DNA of 64,000 bases from Ambrosia x helenae (lineage: Eukaryota > Streptophyta > Magnoliopsida > Asterales > Asteraceae). The translations under genes were made by a program, and so were the position numbers. Below, piece after piece: positions 11,255 through 22,770 of the stretch. The stretch covers positions 32,931,149 through 32,995,148 of the forward strand of contig CM061231.1 of NCBI GenBank assembly GCA_030844895.1, written 5' to 3'. The notes beneath the pieces were generated by a model that made no database searches, had not been told where the DNA came from, and worked only from the letters and a program-made list of their open reading frames with translations. Positions within the stretch are counted from its first letter, which is position 1; every line of letters starts with the position of its first letter.

Positions 11255-11362
11255 ATGATGATAGATGCCGATATTCGGCGACTTGAGTTCAAGCTGAGGG
11301 AAAGCTTGGAGGACCATGTAGAGCAGTTTATCATTTCGGGTGCACACGAAATCATAAACTGA
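11255..11362 (+). CDS. Conserved small leader ORF upstream of gag (G1), 35 aa
   Basis: A short frame beginning MMIDADIRRLEFKL and ending SGAHEIIN lies in the leader between the primer site and gag. It is worth listing because G2 has a related frame of 36 codons at the same place, with the shared core LEDHVE(Q/R)FII(S/L)GAH(E/K)II, although the leader DNA around it has diverged and the two frames differ by an indel near the start. The predicted peptide is charged and amphipathic, mostly helix-like; I know no family for it. It could be a translated upstream ORF controlling gag, or a relic of a longer N-terminal gag exon such as the one seen in G3. Confidence 0.5.
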   Translation: MMIDADIRRLEFKLRESLEDHVEQFIISGAHEIIN

Positions 11363-11495
11363 AGTGCATGAGAATCCAAGTGGACTCTGAACTTGGATGC
11401 ATAGTCCTGGATTGGGTCCAGACGTAACTTTTCTAACTACTAGTGGTTGACACTAGCAGTGAATCTGAATCTCTCGATTTCTGATTTGTCAGATC

Positions 11496-14400
11496 ATGTC
11501 GGGCGCACGTGGTGGTGGACGTCGTGGTGGTGGTCGTGGCGGCGGTGGCCGTGGCGGTGGTCGTGGTAACATCAACATGACCCAAGCAGAGCTGAACAAC
11601 TTGCTCCAACAGCAAGTGAACATAGCCTTGGCTGCTTTCCAGGCTGGGCACAATGCTCTGGGTGGTAAGTTGGTTCTTACCTGCCTTATTTCATTCTTGG
11701 GTGTCATGTTTCCTTTGTGGTTTATCTTCGTGTCGTGTTTCAGGTGCTGCTGTCAACCCGCCTCCACCTCAGTGTTCCTACAAGAAGTTTAGGGACTGTC
11801 AGCCCCATAACTTCGCTGGGACTGAAGGGGCAGTGGGACTGCTCCGATGGTTGGAAAAGGTTGAATCTGTTTTCCTGATGTGTAACTATCCTGTTGAGGA
11901 CCGGGTCAAGTATGCCACCGCGACATTTGAGGGTCCTGCTTTGTCATGGTGGAATGCTACTACGCAGAACATGGGCTTGGGGGAAGCTCATGCTATGCTT
12001 TGGGCGGATTTTGTTCGGCTATTGAAGAGCGAGTACTGTCCCAGGGAGGAAGTACAGAAGTTGGAGCATGAAGTCTGGAACTACAAGATGGTGGGGTCCG
12101 AGATTGAGGAGTATACTGTGCGACGCAATGAGCTGGCGGTGTTGTGTCCTGACATGCACACACCTGAGTACCGTAGGATTGAGCACTACATCTCTGGGTT
12201 GGTGCCGGAGATTGCCGGGTTAGTAGCTGCTGGGAACCTTCCTACACTGGCTGAGGTCGTCCGATCTGCACACAAGATGACCAACATGAAGATTTTGGAG
12301 GGTGTTTTACCTCCCAAGGGTTCGGCTGTGAAAGGTTCTGAAGGCAACAAGAGGAAGTGGGAGAACGTGGGTAAGAGTGCAGTGCCGGCACCGTCTCAAC
12401 CGGCCAAGAAGTTTGAAGGATCTGGGTCGTCTTCTTCGCAGAAGACAGGTGGATACATTGGGAAGCATCCCAAGTGTAACAAGTGTGGCTTTCACCATTA
12501 TGGGAATTGTGATCGAGCTCGTTGTCATCGGTGCCATCAGTTGGGGCACCATGCTAAGGATTGCAAGGTGGCGCTCACCCCAACTCAGACTCCTGCGGCT
12601 ACTCCTGCTCCTGCTGCTCAGGGGACTCAGGGGAGGCAGGGGTGTTACAACTGTGGTGACACGGGACACTTCAAGCGTGATTGTCCCAAACTGAAGCAGA
12701 GCGATAATGGGAGGGGCGGGAACGGTAACGGGAATGGCGGCGGAGGCAGGACTGCGCGTGCTTTCGTCATTGGGTCTGCGGAGGCTAGGCAGGATCCAGA
12801 CACAGTTACCGGTACGTTCCTTCTCAACAATCGCTATGTTTCTGTTTTATTTGATTCTGGTGCCGATAAGAGCTTCGTATCTGTGGATGTTAGTCAGTTG
12901 CTAGATGTAGTACCCACACCTTTAGAGGCTAAGTACTTGATAGAATTGGCTAACGGTAAGAACATCGAGGCGACTCATATCCTTAGGGAGTGTCACTTGG
13001 AACTGTCGGGTCTGTCATTCCCCATTGACCTTATGCCTGTACCTCTGGGTAGTTTCGATGTCGTTGTGGGCATGGATTGGTTATCGTTGTATCGTGCAGA
13101 GATTGTTTGCTTTGACAAGGTTATTCGGATCCCTCTCCCCGATGGAGAGATTCTTTCGGTCCACGGCGAGAAAAGCGGTGCTCCGCTGAGTATCATTTCC
13201 AGCATGAAAGCCCGTAAGTATCTTCGAAAGGGCTGTTCGGCCATTCTGGCACTTGTTAACGTTTCTACTGATGATGAGAAGAAGATCGAGGATATTCCGG
13301 TGGTTCGCGACTTTTCTGATGTATTTCCTGATGATTTGCCTGGTCTTCCTCCCCATCGTCAGGTTGAGTTTGGTATTGATCTTGCTCCGGGCGCAGCTCC
13401 TATTGCCCGAGCTCCGTATCGTCTTGCACCTCCCGAGATGCAAGAGTTATCCAGCCAGCTACAGGAACTCTTGGAAAAGGGTTTCATTCGACCGAGCTCG
13501 TCCCCGTGGGGAGCTCCTATTTTGTTTGTGAAGAAGAAGGATGGGAGCCTTCGTATGTGTATTGATTACCGTGAGCTGAACAAAGTGACCATCAAGAATC
13601 GTTATCCTCTTCCTCGCATTGATGATCTCTTTGACCAGCTTCAGGGCTCCAGCTACTACTCGAAGATTGACTTGCGGTCCGGTTACCACCAGTTGCGCGT
13701 CAGGGAAGCTGACATTCAGAAGACTGCTTTTCGCACTCGTTATGGCCATTTCGAGTTCTTGGTCATGCCTTTCGGTCTCACTAACGCACCGGCAGTGTTC
13801 ATGGATTTGATGAACCGCGTTTGTAAGCCGTACCTTGATAAGTTCGTCATCGTGTTCATTGACGACATTCTGATTTATTCCAAGAACAAGGCGGATCATG
13901 AGGAACATCTGCGGTTGGTCTTGGAACTTTTGAGACGGGAGCAGTTGTATGCTAAGTTCTCAAAGTGTGATTTTTGGTTACGTGAAGTTCAATTCCTAGG
14001 GCATGTGGTGAATGAACTGGGAATTCATGTCGATCCGGCTAAAATCGAAGCTATTAAGGATTGGGAAGCACCAAAGACGCCATCTGAGGTGCGGCAATTC
14101 CTAGGTCTTGCAGGTTACTATCGGCGTTTTATCGAGGGATTTTCGAAGATCGCTCAACCCCTCACTGCTCTCACCCAGAAGGACCGAAAGTTCGACTGGG
14201 ACGAACCACAGGAATCAGCATTTCAAATGCTGAAGCTTAAACTTTGTTCTGCTCCTATCTTATCCTTACCCGAGGGTACGGATGATTTCGTGGTGTACTG
14301 TGATGCTTCGATCCGGGGTCTCGGTTGCGTGTTGATGCAACGTGGGAAGGTTATCGCTTATGCTTCTCGTCAACTCAAGGTTCACGAGAAGAACTATACT

Positions 14401-16158
14401 ACTCACGACTTGGAGCTGGGTGCAGTAGTCTTTGCGTTGAAAATCTGGAGACATTACTTGTACGGTACCAAGTGTGAAGTTTACACCGATCACAAGAGTC
14501 TCCAGCACATTTTCGACCAGAAGGTGTTAAACATGCGGCAGCGTCGTTGGGTTGAACTCTTGAACGATTACGACTGTGCGATTAAATACCATCCTGGCAA
14601 GGCAAACGTTGTGGCGGATGCCTTGAGCAGGAAGGAGTCGGCAAAGCCTCGGCGTGTCCGAGCCTTACAGCTTACCATTCATTCCTCCTTGCCTGACCGG
14701 ATCCGTTCGGCTCAGGTGGATGCCTTAAAGGAGGAAAACCTTAAGGCCGAAACGATGCACAGTGCGGACAAACACCTTGAGCTTAGGTCTGATGGCCTAC
14801 ACTACTTCGCTGGGCGTGTTTGGGTTCCTTTACTCGGGGGATTACGGGAGCTTGTCTTGGACGAGGCTCACAAATCCCGGTATTCTATTCATCCAGGCTC
14901 CGATAAGATGTATCAGGATCTGAAGATACTTTATTGGTGGCCAAACATGAAGGCTGATATAGCCTCCTATGTGAGCAAATGCTTGACCTGTGCTAAAGTC
15001 AAGGTGGAGTATCAGAAGCCGTCTGGTCTCCTACAGCAACCTGAGATTCCAGAATGGAAGTGGGAGCGAATCACGATGGATTTCGTCACCAAACTACCGA
15101 GATCACCAAGTGGTTGTGACATGATTTGGGTGATCGTCGACCGGTTGACGAAATCGGCACAGTTCATACCTATTAAGGAAACGGATGGACTCGAGCGGTT
15201 GGCTCGACTCTACCTTAAGGAGGTGGTCTCTCGGCACGGGGTGCCTGTTTCTATCATTTCTGATCGTGACTCCCGCTTTGCTTCGCGTTTCTGGAAGGCT
15301 CTTCATAAGGCCTTGGGTACTCAGCTGGATATGAGTACGGCTTATCATCCGCAAACTGACGGTCAGAGTGAGCGGACGATACAAACACTGGAGGACATGC
15401 TGCGGGCATGTGTCATCGATTTTGGCAAAGGTTGGGAGACTCACCTGCCGTTGGTGGAGTTCTCCTACAACAACAGCTACCACTCCAGTATCGGGGCAGC
15501 TCCGTTCGAAGCTCTGTATGGACGGAAATGCCGATCTCCCTTGTGTTGGGCCGAGGTGGGCGAGAGTCAGCTCACTGGCCCGGAACTGGTGTACGAAACT
15601 TCGGAGAAAATCGTACAGATCCGTAACCGTTTGGCAGCTGCACGGGATCGTCAGAAGAGCTATGCCGATCGCCGTCGCAAACCACTAGAGTTCCAGGTTG
15701 GGGACAAGGTGCTTCTGAAAGTTTCACCATGGAAGGGCGTCATACGCTTTGGAAAGCGTGGCAAGCTTAACCCTCGTTACGTCGGACCGTTCGCAATCCT
15801 GGAACGGATTGGGCCGGTGGCGTACAGACTTGATTTACCGACGGAGCTCGGTAATGTTCATAACGTCTTCCATGTGTCTAACTTAAGGAAGTGTTTGGCT
15901 GACGAATCTCTTGTTGTGCCACTGGAAGAGATCAAGGTTGATGATCGTCTTCGCATTGTGGAGGAACCCGTGGAGATTTTGGATTACAAGATTCGTAGCC
16001 TTCGGCGGAGTAAAATCCGCATCGTTAAAGTTCGTTGGAACTCGGATCGTGGACCGGAGTTCACGTGGGAACGAGAAGACCAGATGAAGTCTAAGTACCC
16101 TCATCTCTTTCCGAGGCGCGCGTTCGAGTCCAGGCATGTTACTACTGAAGCAGAGTGA
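11496..16158 (+). CDS. G1 gag-pol polyprotein with an internal intron (chromovirus, Tekay lineage)
   Basis: Encodes the capsid protein and the enzymes for reverse transcription and integration. Exon 1 is 11496-11664 and exon 2 is 11744-16158; removing the 79-nt intron joins the two frames into one of 1527 codons. Order by residue: an Arg-Gly-rich N-terminus (RGGGRRGGGRGG) at 3-27; capsid core from about 88 (LLRWLEKVESVF); zinc knuckles near 315 and 356 (CYNCGDTGHFKRDC); protease FDSGADKSFV near 426; reverse transcriptase with FIDDILIYS near 760; RNase H YCDASIRGLG near 908. Integrase follows with an HHCC finger at about 1098-1145 and catalytic D, D and E near 1168, 1228 and 1264, then a C-terminal chromodomain near 1466 (VEILDYKIRSLRRSK), thought to steer insertion to heterochromatin. 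Length and motifs look complete. The start is chosen because G2 has the same MSG(A/V)RGG beginning. Confidence 0.93.
11665..11743 (+). other. 79-nt intron inside G1 gag
   Basis: The donor is GGTG|GTAAGTTGG and the acceptor TCGTGTTTCAG|GTGCTG. The intron length leaves a remainder of one when divided by three, exactly what is needed to link the upstream frame to the gag core, and the joining codon is Gly. G2 has an 82-nt intron at the same position and phase. Without splicing, the N-terminal frame ends about 100 codons in. Confidence 0.85.
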
Positions 16159-16177
16159 ATCTCGGGGCGAGATTCCC

Positions 16178-16299
16178 TTTCAACGTGGGGATGATGTGAC
16201 AACCGGTAACTTTTCTTTTCGTTTTCTTCCTTTTCGTCTGTTCCATTTTTTGGGCTTCGTGCAATTTTCGGGACGAAAATTCTATCAACATGGGGATGA
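16178..16299 (+). promoter_or_regulatory. G1 polypurine tract, present twice
   Basis: The tract used for plus-strand priming is ATGGGGATGA just before the 3' LTR at 16300. About 100 bases upstream, at 16185-16207, an almost identical block (ACGTGGGGATGATGTGACA) includes a look-alike of the LTR start. Both follow a CGGG(G/A)CGA motif. G2 shows the same doubling. Confidence 0.8.
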
Positions 16300-18813
16300 T
16301 GTGACACCCGGCATGTTCGGCTTAAACATAATAGTAACATCTAAGTCTACCTTAGCGAGAAACGTTTATAAACAAACTTAACTGGGTTAATTGAGTCGGG
16401 TCAGATTAGGATTGTCCAGGGTTCAATGATCTGGAGGATCATTGGGAGTCATTTTGGGGAATACACTAGTACCGGGTTCCGTTGTTGGTGACATTACATG
16501 AACTAATTAAGTATATGTGTAGATTATGGGTCGTGTGGTGGATTGTATACTTATACTTGCTTAAACGATGTACAAATGATTATACGTGCCTAAATATGCT
16601 AAGTATAGACTATGGATGCATGCTTATGTGTTAAGATGTGTTAGAATGCGTTAAACACGACAAACTGGAAATCTGGAAAAAGTTAACATGTGTTAAAAAG
16701 TGCTGTTAACATGTGTTAAAAAGTGCTGATGACCTGAAAGTGGAAAGTGGGCGAATGTAGAAACAAAGTGGGCGAATGTGGAAAGATTCCACATTCGACC
16801 ATTACAAAGGGGCGAATGTGGGAAAGTTCCACATTCGACCATATAAAAGGGGCGAACCTGGACCTGGTATAAATACCATCCTTAGTCATTTTTCACCATT
16901 TCACAAACCCTAAACGCCTCTAAACACTCTCTAACAACTATTATCATTGGGGAAGGAGTTTTTGAGCTTGTTTTTCATAACCTAACTCTCTAAATCATTA
17001 CAAGTGAAGATCTAAGGTGTGTTCTTCATTTCAAATCCTTTTTAAACAATTTTGACTTGTTTTCATCTAAACCCCAAGAGTCCAGATCTGATATCAACAT
17101 GTTTTATGGGTAAAAACCTTCCTAATATCTTCCTAACCAAAACCTATTCATAAACAATGAGTTTTATGCAAATTAACATGTGTTAATGTGGTATTATGCA
17201 TTGTTTGACGATTACTTGCTATATAGATGATATGACAACAACCTAGGACTGTTATTAATGGTGAGTTATGATTGAAACATGTTACAATTGATTGTTGATG
17301 GTGTTTTGTCGATTAAAGGAATTTTTAGTTAGATTTAGGGCTTGTCTTTGATGGTAATGATAGAGTTATGATAGGGGGTTTCTTGTTCATGATGATTTGA
17401 GTATGTTGAGCTGATGATTAATTAATTTCAGAAAGTTTCCTAATTGGGTAATGATTTCATGCATGATGATGTGACATCTCCATAATTTACTATTTTAGGA
17501 AACTTGTAAAACGGATAGATTTTGGAGTAAAATCGGTAGGGATTCGTAGGAATATGTTAATGATGCTTGACTGCTGTAACTCATGGTGTTTCGTGATGTT
17601 TTCGGACGTTTTCGACGCGTTTTTGGGAAAATTATACACCAGGGTCGAACCTGGAAACTAAAGGGGCGAACGAACCACAAATGGGCGAAGGTGGGAGAAA
17701 AAGGGGCGAAGGTGGAAGTTCAAGGCCACATTCGACCAATCAAAGTCACCTTCGACCACTCCAAGCTACGTTCAACCCTACGTTAACAGAAATGAGATTT
17801 TTGATACGAACTAAGTGTTTTATGCTTGAACCTTGCGTGTAATCTATGTGTACTTGATTAGTTAGGGTAATGGATCACCAACGGGATGTCGGGTCGGTCT
17901 AGTGTGTCAGTTAAACATTTAAACACGTTTTAAAACATACTTGGTTATGATCTGGACAATCGGGGACTAGATAACCTTATGGTTATTAGTCGGAACACTT
18001 ATGTGAACATTTTGATAGATCTCCGGTAGAGGGATTATCAGGGGCTAAACGTCTTTACGTATAATTGAAGAACGCAATCTAAGGTGAGTTCACTGCCCCA
18101 CTTTTATTGCTTAAACTTTTGGGGAGAAAACATGCGCTAAACTATTTTGGTAACATATGTCATACTATGGTTCTAAACTTGTGTACTATGCGATCTTTTG
18201 AAAGTCCCGGGGGAAACCATGAATGTGCGGGGTTGCACAACGGGGGAAATGTGGATAGATCTATTGGGCGTGACCTGCCCCACTCGACGGCTTGGAGGGC
18301 CGGGCGGGTGCATATTGTCTCGAACAGGAACATTATCGTGCTGAACATTACGGGCTGCTAAACATGCTAAACATTGCTAAACGTGTCCAGTAATGGTTTC
18401 CAATCGTAGTAGTAACAAAACATACGCCTAGCTAGCGTACTTGGTAACATTGATATAGTATGGACATGGTAACATCGGTAACTCTTTTGAACAAACCTGT
18501 GAACTCACCAGCATTATATGTTGACGTCTTTTTGGCATGTTTTTCTCAGGTCGCTAAGGTAGCAACAACTGGATCTAGGCGCACGAGTCGGCACGGGCGT
18601 CTAGGGTTTAGAGCATGGTCTTCATTAAACATTTGAACTGTGTCTTTTGGGTTGTAAACATTTAAAGCTTCCGCTACAGTTTATGTTTTATAACTATATC
18701 TTTTGAGTATTGTGTTATGCATATAGTGTTGTTTATCGTGACCGTTGACTTGAATCCTGGTTTGTCATGCGCCTCGCGGTAAAACCCCGCAAGTGGAATT
18801 TGAGGGTGTGACA
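16300..18813 (+). repeat. G1 3' LTR
   Basis: Nearly identical to 8364-10877; single-base differences or one-base indels occur near 17045, 17073, 17772, 18120 and 18355. It is followed by the TTTTC target duplication. Confidence 0.95.
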
Positions 18814-18818
18814 TTTTC

Positions 18819-20394
18819 AATACATGTATGCAAGCAAGTTTGTAAATGCAACAAGTATCAAGTATCAAATATAGCATGTGAGTTGTAATTGTATTTTTCT
18901 AGACATGGTTAATAGATCTAGGGATGATTATAGCAACTAGTTTATATTTAGTTATCATGAATAAAAAGTTCAAATATAGTAGATAATCTAATCCTCATGT
19001 ATCACAAAGAACCAAGTTTTAGGCATCAAACAATCAAGTTTTCAATAGTTTAGTTATCATGGAAATCAAGTTTATGTTCAAGAAGGTAAATGATATGAAT
19101 TTAGTTCTTGAGAGGATGATGAAGAACTCAAAGTATCATCAAGGTTATGAAAGATAGTGAACGTGAAGATAGTTAATATAGGGTTTATTTTATAGGTTTT
19201 CAAAGAGGCACATGTAGTAAGGAGATTATTTAGCAGAATGAATCTTAGGGTTAAACTCAAGCGTATGAGAAAACATGATTGTGGTAAATACCAAAATTGA
19301 AAGAGTTCAGACAAGTTGAAAATAAGTAGGAGTCAATGGAGAAATCGGAGATTGAATTTTGTTCATGAGCATGGAAAGATTTTAATTTCATAATTGGTTT
19401 TGTACATAAAACAAAAGTTGTCAAATAGTATAAACTAAGTGTCTTTAGATCAGAATATTTCAGTTAGTCAGATATTTTAAACACGACATTATTAGGTTTT
19501 ATAAATAAAGGTGGCATTATATCGAGAATCCTTTGTTGTGATAATGAATAAAAATTTGAATTTAGAAATTAAGTTTGAAGACATATTTTGACAAGCATAT
19601 GTATTTTCCGTAGTTTATTGGTGATGATAATTTTGACAATAGTAAGGAATCTTTAGTGTTGTGCTAGAGTATACTCAGGTTATGAGGTTATAACTTATGT
19701 TAAGATTAAAAATATGTAACATGTTGAAAAGGCAATAATATGATTTGGGTAGAGTGTTGAAAATAATCAAACATATGGCTAAGATGGTAAAATGAAGTGT
19801 GATTGTGAAACCCATATTTGATTATGAAATGGGATTGATTTAAACTGTAAAATTTTGAGATTTAACGCTTAGTTTTAAGGAACGTGAGTGTAATCATTTA
19901 TTCATTAATTAAAATGAATAAACAAAAACGTTAACTTATCAAAGCTTCTAGATTCTAATAACATAGTGAAGACATGCTTTAGCCTATAAGTGAACACTCC
20001 TCCCGAGAATTCCCAGGTAGGCATCCGGGTCCCTTGTCTGATTGGGATTTATGCGCAATGCCAGTCCTAGACAGAAAACTCAGAATACAGACGTTCACCC
20101 TTCCAGATTGCACGTGTTCGTTATAAGAATATAGAGCTTCGACGAGATTATCAAGGCAATTCAGGTTAGGACCTGAGAATTTTGTCCTATTAGTCTAAGG
20201 GTAGATCCAGTGATGGGGAGTAATCATCTTGTAGAGGCTAAAGTAGGGATAAGAAGTAGGACGGAGATAAAGAATAAAAACAAGTAGAGTTGCAAATAAG
20301 AGGACCAAGTTCTGGTTAAAATCCTAAGGTTATAGACTAGATTATTTTTTTTCTAATAACCTAATTCCCTATAACCATGGCTCTAATACCAATC
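18819..20394 (-). mobile_element. Element X internal region, proximal part (non-coding)
   Basis: Follows the primer site (complement of GGCTCTAATACCAATC, 20379-20394) in minus-strand direction and joins 8358 once G1 is removed. No gag or pol frame can be recognised. A less AT-rich block at about 19980-20230 may be part of the old leader. I see no host gene here. Confidence 0.6.
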
Positions 20395-21319
20395 TCTAAC
20401 ACCCCAACCGATGGCGGAAACATCGAGGTGTCACGTAGTGATGATTGTTCAATAGCTCATGGTACTTAATGGAAGTTCAATATTATTAAATGATTTACAC
20501 TTTGTCATACAATTAATAATTACATAAGCTTGATTCATATAAATTAGGTCCAAAGCTCCTATGTGATCCAAGATTTGTACAACTTCCAATAGCAAGTAAA
20601 ACCTGAAACATGTTGAGTTGGAAAGATGGGGGTCAACTATAAATAGTTGGTGAGAATACATAGGTTTTTGGAATATAATAGATAACAATAGTTTGTATAA
20701 CAATCACAGTTCTATAATGTAAGAGTATGAGTGCGACATGTAGCAATGCGTCTTTTGTACAATCAAACCTTGTGTCGACTAAGACCTAACTCGCAAGTTA
20801 GTAAAAGTGTAACTGTTTTCGATCATCCCTGAATTTATGCGGGGGATGGGTTTGTCAGACCTATAGCGCTATAATCTAAACAGGCCCCTTGATCAATATT
20901 AATGATTGTACTGTGTCTTTTTGTTACAGTCAAAATGAATCCACAAGTTTCAACATAATGAGAATGAGTAATTGCTAGTGTATAAAAATGTTTAAACATG
21001 TTTCACCCCAAAAATGTAAAACAGTAAAAGGGGCTATGTAAACTCACCTTAGCACAAGTGTTGAATCCTTTGAAATAGTCTAAACGTGGCACAAACGATT
21101 CCAAGTATTACCCTAAGTTCAAGGCAATAAAATAAGTGTTGGGAAAGCCTAAGTTTTCTAGTCTAGAGGTATTCTAGGGTTCCTAATTTGGGGATCGACG
21201 ATTGTTTAATAGTTAATTACATACAATTAATAATCAAGTGTATTTGAATAGTGTTTTGTGTTTTTATCGATTTTGTAAAGATGTTAAATACTAAGTGGTT
21301 TGATATTTTAAACAAAGGA

Positions 21320-21385
21320 TTATGTGGTGCATTTGGTTAGGGCGTTGCTGTATTTGGGTTGTTGCTCTGGTTCGAATCCCTTTAG
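21320..21385 (+). other. tRNA-like promoter motif inside the Helitron
   Basis: GGTTCGAATCCC at about 21370 is a good pol III B box, and a loose A-box-like TTGGTTAGGGCG lies about 40 bases upstream. There is no full cloverleaf, so this is a tRNA-derived fragment at most. Confidence 0.3.
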
Positions 21386-21849
21386 GGACCGTTTGTTTTA
21401 CCTTTTTTTTATCTGGTGTGAAAGGGGTATACAGCTAGGTGTCACCGTATCTCAGACTTCTTTTGACACCTGTTGATCAAGTGCATCCACCTGTCTATTA
21501 TTACACATACGCACACTTTTACTAGAGAGAGAGAGAGGACACTTTTTTTCTGTACCACCAACGCGGTCACCGTTTCACCGCCGCACAATCCCTGAGGGTC
21601 ACCACCTTCACTTCTGCCTCAAGATCTCTTCCTCCTATCTCTAGATCTCTTTTCTTCTTTAACTTTTAGAGAGAGAATCAAGCTTCTATGAGATAAATCC
21701 AGATCCAGATCTTTGTTTTGTTAATCCTTTGGTTTTTTTGTTCTGCAATCAAGTGCTTCTAATTCTATATATAAAGTCGTTGGGTTCTGCAAAATCAATT
21801 GATAACTAACAATATTCGAATTAGGGTTTTTGAAAGATAAATTTAAAAA

Positions 21850-21936
21850 ATGGCTGAAGAAGGAGTTGTGATCGACTGCCATAACGCTAACCAGTGGAAT
21901 GAGCAGCTTGGAAAGCATAAGTCTTCTTAGAAATTG
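21850..21936 (+). pseudogene. Thioredoxin h exon 1, captured fragment with stop
   Basis: The frame starts at ATG 21850 and encodes MAEEGVVIDCHNANQWNEQL, the typical beginning of plant cytosolic thioredoxin h. A stop TAG at 21928-21930 stands where family members have Lys before Lys-Leu. The exon ends AAATTG|GTATAA, a normal donor at 21937. The catalytic exon with the WCGPC motif is absent: sequence after about 22140 is unrelated. A CT-rich 5' leader precedes it (about 21480-21850), so promoter-proximal DNA was taken too. It cannot make a working thioredoxin. Confidence 0.8.
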
Positions 21937-22140
21937 GTATAACCCTTAATTCGTTGTTTTATTTCATATTCATATGAAATGTTATTGTTTATTGATATGA
22001 ATTCTGTTGTGATGTAATATGATCGTTAGTGGCTTTGTAAGGTTTTTAATTGCATATACATATAAATCTGTTTTGTTTGATTAAGACTATTTCTTATATT
22101 TGCTATATGCTGATCTGAGATTCTGAATAATACAGTTTCA

Positions 22141-22690
22141 GGAGCTTTTGCTTAATGGGTGTGAAGCCCCTCTACGCCACCCCGGGTGTAGCGTGGAGAC
22201 CGGCATGGGGACCTTAAGCAGCAGGAAAAAGAAACAACGATGCGATTGGAAGCATAAGCTGTTTGACGGTGACTTTCAGCAAGCAAACCTTGCTGAACAG
22301 GGAAATAAAGCACAGGTGGTTGATGATTATAAAGAGAATGAAGGGGTAGGTAAAGAGTAGGCAGGGGCGATGGTAGGGTTAGTTGGTTTGCAATCGAGAC
22401 CGAAACGCTCGACCATCACCTTAAACCACCAACTCCTTCTCCACCCACCTCCGTCGCTACCACCACCTCCTTCGTTGCTCGCGGTTATGTTAGATCCACG
22501 CTAATAGGTAGAAATGGTGGTGGGATCGATTGTAGCTTGTCTGATTTGGGGGTTTCTGAAACTGGTTTGAAGATAATGAAAATCTTGATTATTGGGGGTT
22601 TCTGAAACTGGTCTGATTTGGGGGTTTCGGGTTTCTGAAAGTGGGTCGGAGAGTACAGAATATTTGATTATTGGAGGTATGAGATGTATG
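22141..22690 (+). other. Unassigned segment between the two captured genes
   Basis: An open frame of 70 codons (22148-22360) and a Ser/Thr/Pro-rich stretch near 22420-22500 look like pieces of coding or leader DNA, but I recognise no family. The join at about 22140 follows an AG, so it could act as an acceptor for the thioredoxin exon. Confidence 0.35.
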
Positions 22691-22770
22691 GAGTGTGCCT
22701 ATAAACATAAAAATTTGTTATGATTTTATATCTTTAATTTTTCATTATCTAAAAGATTTGGTATTCTCAG

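Larger units (their letters stand above)
8364..18813 (+). mobile_element. G1: complete Tekay-type Ty3/gypsy retrotransposon
   Basis: A 10,450-bp element bounded by perfect 5-bp duplications TTTTC (8359-8363 and 18814-18818). Both LTRs are 2514 bp, start TGTGACACCCGG and end GGGTGTGACA; I count about five differences between them, so the insertion is recent. The order is 5' LTR, initiator-Met primer site, leader, gag-pol, polypurine tract, 3' LTR. The C-terminal chromodomain and the general protein pattern put it in the chromovirus Tekay/Del lineage. Reading with the gag intron removed gives one uninterrupted gag-pol frame, so the copy may still be competent. It sits inside the internal region of element X. 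Confidence 0.95.

Noticed and set aside
11653..11743. Hydrophobic N-terminus of the long G1 frame, looking like a signal peptide
   Set aside because: It is intron sequence read through; the true N-terminus is the Arg-Gly-rich exon at 11496, as in G2.
22160..22205. Short near-palindrome around CCCCGGGTGTAGCG
   Set aside because: Imperfect and isolated; I could not link it to an element end or a regulatory site.
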